Below, piece by piece: positions 22,797-34,636 of a stretch of 64,000 bases of DNA (the first letter of the stretch is position 1; each line of letters opens with the position of its first letter). The DNA lies in the NCBI GenBank assembly GCA_024138025.1, contig JAMXBD010001391.1:310001-374000 (forward strand). Reading direction: 5' to 3'. Origin of the DNA: Combretum micranthum (Eukaryota; Streptophyta; Magnoliopsida; Myrtales; Combretaceae). The position numbers and the translations under genes were made by a program. The notes beneath the pieces are model-generated. The model was not told where the DNA came from. It saw only the letters and a program-made list of their open reading frames with translations, and ran no database searches.

Positions 22797-25700
22797 TATG
22801 CTAAATGGTATAAACTTTAAGATTTGGAGAGAGAACATTATGATCGTTCTTGGTTGCATGGATCTAGGACTTGCTCTTCGGATTGAGCACGCCCCTTCTT
22901 TTATAGCTGCAAGTTCCTCTAATGAAAAGAGGGATTATGAGAAATGGGAACGCTTAAATCGCATAGGTCTTATGATCATGAAACATACAATTCTAAAAAC
23001 ATTTAGGGGCACATTATCTAAAGAAAGGGATGCAAAATTGTTCCTTCAAGAGCTTTAATAGCATTTTGCTAAAAATGAAAAGATGGAAACAAGCATTCTT
23101 CTTGGGAATCTTGTTTCCATGAGGTGTAAGGGTAATGGGAACATCAAGGAGTACATTTTAGAGATGTTCCATCTTGCTTCAAAACTAAAGGCACTAAAGT
23201 TAGAGTTGTATGAAGACTTGCTTATGCATTTGGTTTTGATCTCTCTTCCAACACAACTTAGTCAACTCAAAATTAGTTATAGCTGTTAAAAGGAGAAATG
23301 GACTCTTAATGAGCTTGTTTCACATTTTATGCAATAAGAAGTGCTCACTTAGCATCCAATTCTAAGGACAATAATAAGAAAAGAAAGAAGGATAAAGTAC
23401 TTATCGATATTGGACCACAAAAGTAGCAGCAAAAGGAATAAAAACAACTAAATGAGGAAGTTGCTTACTACTTTTGTGGAAATACTTCTCACAAGAAAAA
23501 GGATTACACCAAATATCATACTTGGTGTGCAAAGAGTATACCTTTTTCTTTATTTTGCTCTAAGATTAATTTGATTTTTGTACCTAAACACACTTGGTGG
23601 TTGGATTTCGATGCCTTTTACTCATATTAATGTGTCCATGTAGGGTTGCTTGAGTTGTCATAAACCTAATGATGGTGAAAGATACATCTATATAGGTGAT
23701 GGAAAGGTAGATGAAGTTGACGCAATAAAGAATTTTAGGTTATTATTTACAACTGGAAATTATTTAGATTTAAGAGAGACTTATATTGTACCATCTTTTA
23801 ACCAGAATTTGGTTTCTATTTCTACATTGGACAAATTAGGATATTTTTTATCTTATGGAAATGGACAATTTAGTCTTTTTTATGATTCAAAACTTATTGG
23901 TTTTGGTTCTTTATCAAGATATGATAACCTATATTTACTTGACACTATTGCCCCATCTAATGAATCCTTGCATATTAATTCACGAGGTACATGCTTCATT
24001 ATGACATAAGTGTCTAAGGTGCATCTCTAAACAAAGAATTGAAAGGTTTGTGTTAGATAGGATTATTGATTCACTTAATTTATCAAACTAAGTTTCTATT
24101 GAGTGCATTAAAAGGAAGTAGACAATCAAAAGGAGATTCGGTGCTGAAAGATCTTCATACTTCTTAGAACTAATCTATATAGATATTTGTGGGCCTTGTC
24201 CTACACCTTCATGGAATGGTCAAAAGTATTTTTACATTCATAGACGATTATTCATGTTATAGGTATCTTTATCTCATTCATGAGAAGTCATAAGTACTGG
24301 ACATGTTCAAAGTTTGTAAAGCTAAAGTTGAGAATCAATTAATCAAAAGAATTAAAAGTACTAGACCTAACTATGGTGGTGAATACTATAGAAGATATGA
24401 TGGCACAGGTAAACAATATCTAGGCCTATTTGATAAATTCCTAGAAGAAAATGGAATCATCCTATAGTACGCCATGCCAAGGAGCCCTAACATGAATGGT
24501 GTTATTGAGAGATGAAATAGAAAATTAAAAGACATGGTAAGGAGTATGATTGTTCGTATTAACTTACCAGACTCGCTTTAGGGAGAGGCATTAAAGACTG
24601 CAACTTATATACTTAAAGAGTCCTAACTAAGGCAATGACTAAAACATTATAAATTATGGACAAGCAAAACGCATAATATAAAGCATTTTAGGATTTGAGG
24701 GTATCTAGCTGAGGCAAGGCCTTATTGGCTAAATAAGAGAAACTGGACTCAAGAACAGTCACTAATTACTTTGTTGGTACTTGAAGCGGTCACGAGGGTA
24801 CAAATTTTATGATCCCACAAATAAAAATATTTTTGGGAGAGGAAATACCAGATTTCTTAAGGATGTTGAGTTTGAAGGGGGACATACAGTTGGAGACTTT
24901 GTCTTTAAAGAGGAAGAAAAAAACATTTCTCTTCCTACATTTACTATTGATCGTGATTAGGTAATCATTCTTGATATTGTTCAAGAAGTAACTCCACAAC
25001 AACAAGACAATGTTGAAAATCTCCCTAATCGGAGCTATATGAATGATCCTGAAGAACATACTCAACAATCTCAAGAACAAATGCCATTAAGAAGATCCAT
25101 TGGAGAGAGGAGAAATGCAATGGCAAATGATTATATTGTTTTTCTCCAAGAATATGATATTGATATTAGCATGGTGGAAGATGATCCAATCAACTTTCAT
25201 GAGGCCATTGAAAGTTCTGATTCTCAAAAGTGGATTGATGCCATGCATGAGGAAATTAAGTCCATGCAGACAATGACGTGTGGGAACTTGGTCCATTGAA
25301 TGAACGAGTAAAAATCATTAGTTGCAAATGGATATTCAAGACCAAAAGGGATTCAAGAGAGAATGTGGAAAGATATAAGGCTCGCCTTGTCACAAAAAGC
25401 TTTACTCAAAAAGAAGACATCAATTATAAAGAAACCTTCTCTCGGTTTCTTTTAAAAACTCCTTTAGGACTATAATGACAATTGTGGCACACTTTGATCT
25501 CGACTTACATCAGATAGATGTTAAGACATCATTTCTCAATGGTAAGATTGATGAAATAATTTATATAGAGCAATGTGAAAACTTTGTTCCTCAAGATTTA
25601 AAGCAAATGGTTCGCAAATTAAAAAAATCCATCTATGGACTTAAGCAAGCTCTCATTAATGTTATCGCAAGTTTCATCAGGTTATTATCTCTTTTGGTTT

Positions 25701-26738
25701 TGAGATGAATATGACCGATGATTGTATATATCATAAGTTTAATGGGAGCAAGTATATTTTCCTGGTTTTATAGGTTGTTTACATACTGCGTACTAGCAAT
25801 GATAAAGGCTTATTACATGAGGCCAAGAAATTTCTATTAAAGACCTTTGAAATGAAACATCTTGGTGAAGCATCTTTTGTGTTAGGAATACAAATTCATC
25901 ATGATCGCTCTTGGTGTACTCTCGGCCTATCACGAAAGAGAGATTTAGCATGTAGGATTATAAACCAGGTGATACCCCTATTGCAAAGGAGACAAATCCA
26001 GTCTCATTCAGTCCTTAAGAATGATTTCAAAAATAAGGAAATGCAAAAGATTTCTTATGCTTCAACTATAGAAAGTTTAATGTATGCTCAGGTATGTATG
26101 TGTCTAGACATTGTGTACATGGTTGGTATGTTAGCCAGATATCTAAGCATTCTAGGAATGGATCATGGGAAGGCAACCAAAAGGATTATGTTGTATCTTA
26201 AGAGAACAAAAGACTACATACTCACATACAAGACATCAGATTATTTGGAGATCATTGGGTTACTTGACTTCGATTGTGTATGATGCTAAGATAGCCATTA
26301 ATCTATTTTAAGCTATATCTATTTGCTTGCTAGAGGAGCTTTTTCCTATAAGAGTTTTAGGTAGACAATCTAACTTCTTCCACCATGGCAATTGAGCTTA
26401 TAGAATGTTATGAGACATCTAATCATGGGATACTGCTATGAAATTTTGTCACTAGGCCATGCGTTATGGATAATATTGAAAGATTATTAAGGATATATTG
26501 TGACAATAAATCATCGATACTATATTGCAACAGCAACAGTAGCTCATCAAAGTCAAAACACATTGACATTAAGTTCCTAATTGTTAAAGAAAGAATTCAA
26601 ACTGGTCAGATGTCTGTAGAACATATTAGGGCAAACTCCATGGTTGCAGATCCACTGATTAAAGGTTTACTATCTAAGGTTTTTCTTGAGCACACTGCTC
26701 ATATGGGTGTTATGTTATTTGATGATATGATGGTATAG
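22797..26738 (+). pseudogene. Copia retrotransposon gag-pol, decayed
   Basis: A Ty1/Copia polyprotein remnant in several frames. Gag: MLNGINFKIWRENIM at 22798, then MKHTILKTFRG and the ILLGNLVSMRCKGNGNIKEY stretch. Gag-pre-integrase: SLSRYDNLYLLD near 23920. Integrase: traces of the central domain at 24.2-24.6 kb. Reverse transcriptase: KWIDAMHEEIKSMQ, CKWIFKTKRD, RYKARLVTKSFTQKE, HQIDVKTSFLNG and KLKKSIYGLKQA (25.2-25.65 kb). RNase H: SLMYAQ...DIVYMVG, IYCDNKSSI and ADPLIKGL (26.1-26.68 kb). The YVDD catalytic motif expected near 25770 is not preserved, and stops break it elsewhere. No LTR pair was identified around it. Confidence 0.9.
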
Positions 26739-28205
26739 TAGAGGTTTGTAATTGTGGATAATTATGGCTATAGGACATATGTTATATGATTGAATACTGT
26801 AGTATAAGGAACTTTATGGCTTTACACTATGATTAATTTTCATTTAATCTCACCAAGGAATTAGTAGGACCAGTTGGAAATGGACATGTTAAGATCATAT
26901 TACATAAAGTTTCCATGCTACACGTCCATACTCATCAATGTCATCAACTATATTGGTGTTTGTGGCCATTAATGGGTCTAGTTACGATAAATTGACAAAG
27001 ATCCCTTTGATATTATATTGATATATGTTGAGCTTGCATTTTTCAATTTCAAGTTTAATTTCTCTTAAACCGATATGTACCAAACCCTAACCCATTTGAT
27101 ACAAACCTTGAACTAGGAATTAAAAGATTTTTGTTTTTTCTTAAAAAACTTAGGAGTCGCTAACCAATTGAGTTCGAGAAAAAAAAAATTGTAAGTTAGG
27201 ATCAATGGGTTGATCCTAACTTAGCAACTAGTCTGTGAGAAAAATCAATTTAAAACAATTTTTTAATATCTAGAGATTTTATGGATTCGGAGGCTATCTT
27301 ATTAAACTCAAACGGTTACCATCCTTAAATTCTTTAATTAAAATTCATTCCATTAATACCCTTAAGATTATTAACATTTGATACATTTACAAAGTATTTA
27401 CAAACAATCAAATTAAAATTTATAAAGTGACGTAATTATCAATATTTATGACTAATTGTCAAGCAAATTAATATTTATAGGACAAGGAAAAATAAATAAT
27501 TTGTCATTTTTTTAAGTCGCTCTTAGATGCCTACATATTTGCAAGTCGGGATCAGACATCATGTAGTTCTTTTATAAAAACTTTAGTGGGTTGGTTATTT
27601 TTTCACTTTGAACTCCTTTCACTTTAAATTATTAAATTTAAAAGCTGATTAAAATATAAAATTTTGTTGTGAATCCTAAAAGACTACTACATTTTTTTAT
27701 TATATATTTTTTTTAAATAAAGCTTTTCTAAGTGATAAGAAAAATTTTACATATATATTATAAAAACTTATTCTTGCATATTTTATTATATATATTTTTA
27801 TTTTATCCCCTTTTATTTTTTATTATTTTTATTTCTATTTTTATATTATCCTACAACTTCAACGAGTAACATGTACATACTTACCTTACTAATTATTTTA
27901 TTTTTTGTTTTTTCGATTTCTTTTTTTTATTATTAAGTTAATTAAATTAACTAAAAAAGAGAATGAATGAAACTTAGTTGGAGTTGTGTGTGGGTTGGAG
28001 TGGATTTGAAGCAGTTGTGCAATTAAGCACAAAGTTGGGTTTGGATCAAGACTCGAGTAGTTTGACTTGACTACTCCAAGCGGCCAATGGAGGTGAGAAC
28101 CATGGATTTGGTGGTTCTAAGTTAGGATCAAGTTGTCAGGGATGGGTTTTTAGGGATGATAAATGATCCTGTGGTGGTAGTTTGTTTTGAACATAGCTGA
28201 AGATA
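26739..28205. other. AT-rich spacer with LTR-like words
   Basis: No gene is recognised. The word ggagtcgctaacc at about 27150 resembles the ggagtcgccacc word common in Gypsy-type plant elements. A perfect stem-loop follows at 27192-27223. The rest, including poly-T and AT-rich tracts at 27.6-27.95 kb, is unremarkable. Confidence 0.35.
27192..27223. repeat. Perfect 14-bp inverted repeat (stem-loop)
   Basis: taagttaggatcaa, loop tggg, then ttgatcctaactta. Both arms are exact reverse complements. Function is unknown. Confidence 0.9.
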
Positions 28206-28800
28206 GGGCTGCAAACAAGTCGAGCCGAGCCAAGTGGAGCTTTCCAAAGCCCAGGCTCGACTTGTTAAAAAATTATCAGGCTCGAGCTAGAGCCAAGCTT
28301 TTTATCGAGTATAAAATTTTAGCTCGGGCTCAGTTCGTTTAGTTAAATGAGTTTTATTTCGAGCTTGAGCTCGGCTCATTTCCAAATCAAGCTTCAGCCA
28401 AGTTAAGCTTTTTACCGAGCCTAATGAGCTTTTATTGAGCCTAAAATTAATGCTCAAGCTCAACTAGTTTAAATAACATATTTTGCATTTTTTTAACCTA
28501 AAAATAATATATAAGAGTTTCTAAATGCATATACACATATATTAAGTAGAAATTAGTTTTGTTTTTTAAACTATATATTAATACATCATAAATATAGAAC
28601 TTATAAATTTACTAACGACCTTATTAACGAGATTATTAACGGGCCTACTTGCGAGCCTAAAATAAGTCTATTCACGAGTCAACTCACGAATTTGAATTGA
28701 AAATGAGCTTTATCTTAGGCTCCAGGTCGACTCATTTACTAAGCCGAGCCTAAAGCGAGCTGAGTTTAAGTAGCTTAACTCGATCGTAACCTAAGCTAGA
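28206..28800. repeat. GAGCTCG-rich dispersed repeat
   Basis: Opens with gggctgcaaacaagtcgagc and is packed with gagcc, gctcga and cgagct words on both strands, ending near 28800 (cttaactcgatcg). This composition, starting with a gg-ctgcaaac motif, is typical of a widespread family of non-autonomous dispersed plant repeats. Exact ends and superfamily were not determined. Confidence 0.5.
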
Positions 28801-30210
28801 GATGACGATTCAGGGTCCTACAAGTGGCGTTGGTGGTGGTGATGGCTATTGAAGTGGTTACTGGAATCCTTGTCAACTACTAAAGCTATCAATAGATAAC
28901 TTTAACTTACCTAAAGCCTCCTATGTTGATGGTTTTGCTTGGATTTGCCTTAAAAACCCAAATTCGAAGATAATCTCTTCAAAACCCTAAATTCTAAAAC
29001 TTGCAAGATTCAATGTTTTCAATATGATTTGTGTGAAATTGTTCATTGCTTGCTATTGGAATGAGTCCCAAAAGGTCTATTTATATAAATCCAAGGTCAA
29101 TTCAATATGGGAAGTCATGAAATGAGTCAAAGACGGATCTTTTTGTTTTAATGGATCTTTGAATGCTCATTCAATTTGATAATTAGATTTGACCATGATT
29201 TTTACGAATTTTATTAAAATTCATGGCCAAATCATGTTCCCCATGCTCATGATACTTAGAATGTGTCTTTCTCCTTCATTAGTCCACAGTCAGAAAGCTT
29301 TAAATTTGACCATCTTTGATGGAGGATTGTTATTTTTAAGCAACTTCAAAGACAAATTTAATTGTCATCTTGTTATTAAAAATATCATTTAAAGATTGTA
29401 ATGTACAATACTCCATGGTTTTTTTTTCACAATTTTATCATTGATTTAATGAAATTTTAAAGAAAACAAGGAAAAAAATTAGATTTTTTGTAATTTATGC
29501 AATTGAGAGGTCGAAGATGAGTGATGGTCATGTGCGTAGCACATGCTATGCACCCCCACTGGCGTAAGCACTCTCTATACTAAAAATAAATATGTTAATT
29601 ATATGCTTTCACATAAGGTCAAACTCTGGTCTCATCTACACATAGCCGCACCTCTTACCAACTAGGCTGTGCTTTTTGTAATGTAACTTAAAATCAATAG
29701 TGGTCACTAATTAGTCCAAGCCTATATGTACATATATATTTTTTTTTATTTTATTATGTATATTCTATTTTTTTAATTTTATCATTTTGTTGAAAAAGAA
29801 AAGTAATTTGTGGGCTTGATATAATATTCATTTTTCATTATAAATTAAAGAGTAAAAATGAGGTTTCTACAATATATTGATGGACCAGGTTGGTTAAAGA
29901 TGTTTTTTTTTTTTTTAATAATAGCAATTTTGAGCTCATTAGGTTTACTGTGAAATATAGTTGTAATATACATGTATTCCAAGTCGGAGATCATTGAAAT
30001 TTTACGGACTTACATATATATTAGTAATTATATTTTATGGCCTATTATAAGGTTCAACCTAAAATTAAAAGTGATCAAACAAATTTACAATTAGTGGGCC
30101 TAAATCATCTTATATAGTGTAATATAAAGATAAATAATTTATAATGAAGAGAAAAAGTATCATTTATTGAAAAATAAGAGGATTTTATGTTCCACCCTAT
30201 AAGGATGATT
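28801..30210. other. Non-coding spacer
   Basis: No recognised gene. It includes a tRNA-like patch (29616-29673) and T-rich runs. The 67-codon frame at 29189-29392 has no family features. Confidence 0.4.
29616..29673 (-). repeat. tRNA-like (SINE head?) patch
   Basis: On the minus strand, cagcctagttgg (29658-29669) resembles a Pol III A box. About 40 nt further, gagtttgacc (29618-29627) resembles a weak B box. It does not fold as an intact tRNA by eye; a decayed tRNA-derived SINE is the likeliest reading. Confidence 0.3.
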
Positions 30211-31885
30211 TGTTGATATATAACAGATATATGATTGAACAAGTGAGAATCATCTAAGAAGGACAAGTGGGGAAAGCTCAAAGTTAGCTACTTAAGCCGT
30301 TAACCTTCAATGGTATACCACTGGCGTTTGTGCAACCTACATAGTCACGATTTGTCTTTTGAATTTTAACCCGTCAACTTATGTATCTAAGCCGCTAGTT
30401 TCTTCTTCTCTAAACCATTCCTAAGCAATAGAAAACTCTAAGAACCTCTCTAACCGTGGTCTTTGCATCAAGGGAGATCAAGAACCAAGATCTATGTAGG
30501 TTAGTTATTTTCTATTCTTCAGTGATCTAAAAGAATGATCCCTTCCTAAAGTTTTCTTATTGGTTTCGAAGAGAGTTAATCTTAGAAACCCTAAGTTCTT
30601 GTTGAAGATTTTGTGTTCTGTAATCAAGGATGAAGAAGAATCAAGAAATAGGTAAGTTGATCCTTTTTAATTCTTTTGGTGATTTAAAAAAGCGATTTTT
30701 TCTAAGTTGCTTGATTGTTATTGAAAGGAGTCATAGTTTTGGAGGAGTTTTTGAAAAATCCCTATTCTCTTGGAGATTCTATAGTTTTACAATCAATAAA
30801 AGAAAGGTATTTATGAATCTAGGAATTGTAATTCTTTTTAGTTTAAGGTTTAGTTGATAATAGAGTATGATTATTTTTGTGAAAACATATTTTGAATGAG
30901 TATTTGATGATTCAGGTGTTTTTAGTGAAGTTAGGGTTTCTGTTCCTAAAGTTATTTCAAGAATGACCTTACCTTGCTTATTATTTGTGATTGTAGGCTT
31001 AGTAATTATAAATTAACATAATACTATCCAGCTTAAATTGAAATTGCTGGCTATTTTTGGTTGAGTTTAGTAGATTGGGAATACTGTTGCTATTAGGATG
31101 ATACCTTGATAATCTGTGTGTGCCGTCCCGAGTGAATTCATATACAAAGATTATTCCGATAGTCTAGGAGTGGTATGAGTATTGTACCTATGGTTTGTGG
31201 GGAGTATCTAACACCAATATATATGAATCAAAGTATTTTGTACATAAAACTTGCTTTCATGGAGTCATGAGTTACTCTAGGTTTAGGACTAGTTGCAAAT
31301 AGTTTTGAGTTGTGTTGTATGCTTGGCTAATTAAAGATAATAACTTATGTTTATTGCATAATTTATTAGGTTACATGTGAAATTTATATGATGCTTATTA
31401 ATACGCATGTATTTGTGGTATGGCGTATTAGGCCTTTGTGTTCACTCTTTTATTTTTTAGGAATAAGCAAGGATCCCGTAGTGTTCGTCTATCTGGATAT
31501 GATGTTTATATGGACTATGGAGAGGATGATAGTGGAGCCGACATTCCTCCTGATTTATAGATATTTTAGATTAGAGGAAACTAGAGTTGAAGACTATAAT
31601 CAAATTCTAAATGGTTTCATGATTCCGATAATTTTATAAGATCTTATCCTTTGATGTTTTAAAATCGATAGAAGTTGGCTTTTGGTTTATACTAACTAAG
31701 TTGTTATGAAGTTTTTGGTTGTTATATGATGTGTTTTTTTTTTTTTAGAGTATCCTTATATGTGAGATGTTGTGGATCCATAATATTTATATTTGTGAAT
31801 TGGTAGAATAATAGTCTTAACGTGTTCATCTCAAGTGATGACACGTAGCGGGTTGATAACGCCTTTAATTTAGGGTGTTATATAT
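30211..31885 (+). mobile_element. Degenerate Gypsy-type LTR-like segment
   Basis: Starts near tgttgatatataaca and ends near ggcgggtg-type sequence (gcctttaatttagggtgtta). In between is the long AT-rich body with ggtaagttgat-type steps that I associate with Gypsy LTRs. Two adjacent blocks of about 80 bp (from about 30496 and 30650, gg-taggtta/ggtaagttg...gtgat-taaaa) are diverged copies. No gag or pol adjoins. The assignment rests on composition and end words only. Confidence 0.35.
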
Positions 31886-33630
31886 AGTAAGGGCTATTAT
31901 ATATGTAGAAACAAACCCTAGCATTGTATTTCTAATTTATGATGGGCAAATTAGGATGAGACATACATATATATAACAAGTTATGGTCTTCAAGAGAATA
32001 TATAGTTTTCTTTTCTCACTTCCCATCGTCAAAAAGGACTAACATGCTATTCATATCTCTTGGAAGACAAAAAAACCTAAAGGTTAAAAATAATCAATAA
32101 CATCTACACCAGTGGATTCATGTACGCTTTCGTAATTAATTTAATTTCATTGTGCCTCAATTTTATACATGGAACCCTAGATGTAAAATTTCAATTTTAT
32201 TTAACATGGTATTCTAACTTCACATGGCCTCTCTAAAAGCTATTCGTTAATAACGTGATATGCCTTTTAGTTGTTTGTCTTTTGTTATACTTTCTCATGA
32301 TAACGCTATACTTTCTCTTGATAGCGAGTCGGGTCATGAGTAATTATAAATAATACTTTTGGGAGGAACAATACCATTAAAGTTCTATAGCAATTGCAAT
32401 TTCATCCCCAAATTTGAAACAAAAATGTAATGAATATTAGGAAAAAAAAAAAAAAGGAGAAAGCATGATTATTTTTATATTCTAATGAGCACATTTAGTT
32501 ATGATTTTAGATATTGTTAAGTTCATAAGTGCATTTGACCCAAAAAAAAAAAAAAAAAGTTCTTAAGCACACGCTTCTCCAAATAGGCGGTCATGGTTTC
32601 AAACCCCATTAGGGTCATCTTATTTTCCCTTTTCTTTAAGATTGTATTCATTATTTCTCTTTTTGTCCTTTCTTCCACAAAAATAGCTAGTAAGATTAGG
32701 ATATATTCATTGACAAATAATAATAAACTTAAAAAATTCTCATTATAGGCTATGTACTTATTGATAATTATATCATAGTAATTACATTAACAATAATAAT
32801 ATTATTTCCATTATACTAAGTTGCGGGGAAAAAATAACGACTATATTGTTTAATGCACTAACATTTATTTTCACAGTCACTATTATGGAAATAAATTTGT
32901 CCATTACACTTATATGGAAAGTTAAATTACATATATAATTTGTAGCATTATTAATGAAATAGTCTTACAAAGTCATCATTAAAAAATTCATATAAAACTT
33001 TTCTTCATGTTATGTTGTTCTTTTGGTTTTACTTATAATTTTTTGTTTAAATATTTTATTTGATCCAATTTGTTAATAAAAAATTTACAAAAATGACATG
33101 TATTAATTTAATTTTTTATGTAAAATTATAATTAAATTTCACTTTCTTGCCAAAATTAAAAGGTTAAAAAAATTTAAAATCTTTTATGAAGAGCACTAAA
33201 CACCCTTAATCATTTATAAAAGAATTTAAAAGTATGTTCCATATTGAATTAAATAAAGTTGTCAACAAACTTGTTAATGAAATCCATTTTATATGATAAG
33301 ATGCATTTAATAATAACTAGATTATTTTCCACTAATAATTATGATATTTATATAAGTAAGGTAAGCTGGCCATTCAAATTGCATGATCTTGCTTCTATAT
33401 TTGTGTAAAGAGGGTATAGTATACAAGGATGGAGCAATTTTGACATATTTGTCAATTTAGTTAATAACAAAATGAGAAAATTCAAATTAATGCTAAGGAT
33501 AAACAATTGCTTTGAATAATATGTCATAGTAGTATTTTTAGTCTCCTATAAAATTAATGCGTTACATCTATCAATAAAGTTAAGACTATATTAAAAAAAA
33601 AAAAACTTAAAAGTCCTAGCATAGTTGACC
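31886..33630. other. Intergenic DNA upstream of the SDR gene
   Basis: AT-rich with no coding signal. It contains a tRNA-like patch at 32558-32610 and A runs (32440-32455, 32541-32558). The last few hundred bases would hold the SDR promoter; only the TATA box is identifiable. Confidence 0.5.
32558..32610 (+). repeat. tRNA-like (SINE head?) patch
   Basis: gttcttaagcacacgcttctc followed by ggtttcaaacccc (32595-32607), a good Pol III B-box-like motif, and preceded by an A run. There is no intact cloverleaf. It looks like a decayed tRNA-derived SINE. Confidence 0.35.
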
Positions 33631-33635
33631 TAATG

Positions 33636-33645
33636 CTATAAAAAG
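33636..33645 (+). promoter_or_regulatory. TATA box of the SDR gene
   Basis: ctataaaaag lies about 30 nt before 33669, the usual plant TATA-to-start distance. Transcription should therefore begin near 33668-33675, followed by a CT-rich leader. Confidence 0.6.
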
Positions 33646-33667
33646 ACTAGAAAGCATCATTTGATAA

Positions 33668-33920
33668 AATGAGGAACCCCTATACCTCACTTGTAAACAC
33701 CCATATCACATCACTCACTCTCTCTTCTTTTCTTCTTCTTCTTCTTTATGCATTAAGATGCTCATCTGAGCAAACACACAGAACAAGTAAACCCTTCAAA
33801 TCTCAGCTTCTAAGCAGCCCCTTTTTCTCATTTCTTATCTTCTTGTACCGTCTTGTAGTCTCTACCCCGTTTAAATCAAATTTTCCTCCAACGAAAAGCC
33901 ATGTTAAGGTTACTTGTTAG
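33668..33920 (+). other. Probable 5'UTR exon of the SDR gene
   Basis: CT-rich leader (ctctctcttcttttcttctt) downstream of the TATA box. It ends at a good donor (ttag|gtatcc at 33921). A matching acceptor (tttttagtag) precedes the start codon at 34198. An 83-codon frame starting at 33669 sits on the predicted transcription start and stops at the donor, so it is not treated as coding. Confidence 0.5.
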
Positions 33921-34197
33921 GTATCCTCTCCACTCTCTAACTTTGGATCTATACTTGTTTTGAAGGATGAAGTTTTCTTCTTCTCAAATAATATCCTTTG
34001 TCGATTTCCCATCATATATCAATTAAAAGCTTTCATATATACACGGTAATATGTGATTGAAAGGGATACAAATAAGTACTAGATTTGGAGATAAAGAAAA
34101 CTTTATCTTTTCCTCGAGTATCTAGTAGATATATAATTATTTATATATATTTTTTCCTCTAATATTATCTTTTATTTGAATTTTTAGTAGGAAACCT

Positions 34198-34524
34198 ATG
34201 AACCCCATTTTCAGGAAGGTTGTCCCTAAAGGCCGCGCATTCTACACCACTGAAACCGGAAGCTGTGTGGATGGTGCTAAAAGGTATGCATTTAATAAGC
34301 TTGTAGATGCAAAGTTTTGAGTGTTTCTATGAAGCTTTTTTGGAGTAAAATATGATTTGATTAATAAATAGAAAAAACAAAAAGAAACTCCATTATATAA
34401 AAATTATATTAGTCTATTTTCTCAAAATGCATAATTGTTCATTTCATCGGCTAAGATAAGACAATGAACAAGATTATAGAGTATTGGATCAGTGGATAGG
34501 TATATTATGATATTTCATAACTAA

Positions 34525-34556
<32 letters not shown>

Positions 34557-34605
34557 ATAACCTTCGCTGTCTATTTATTGGAGCAGCTCATGGTCCAACT
34601 TGGAA

Positions 34606-34636
<31 letters not shown>

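Noticed and set aside
25087..25296. Reverse frame within the forward Copia
   Set aside because: Antisense shadow of the RT region.
33669..33920. 83-codon frame as exon 1 of the SDR protein
   Set aside because: Its ATG lies about 30 nt after the TATA box, at the expected cap site, and its sequence is CT-rich leader. The 34198 start gives a complete in-frame protein.
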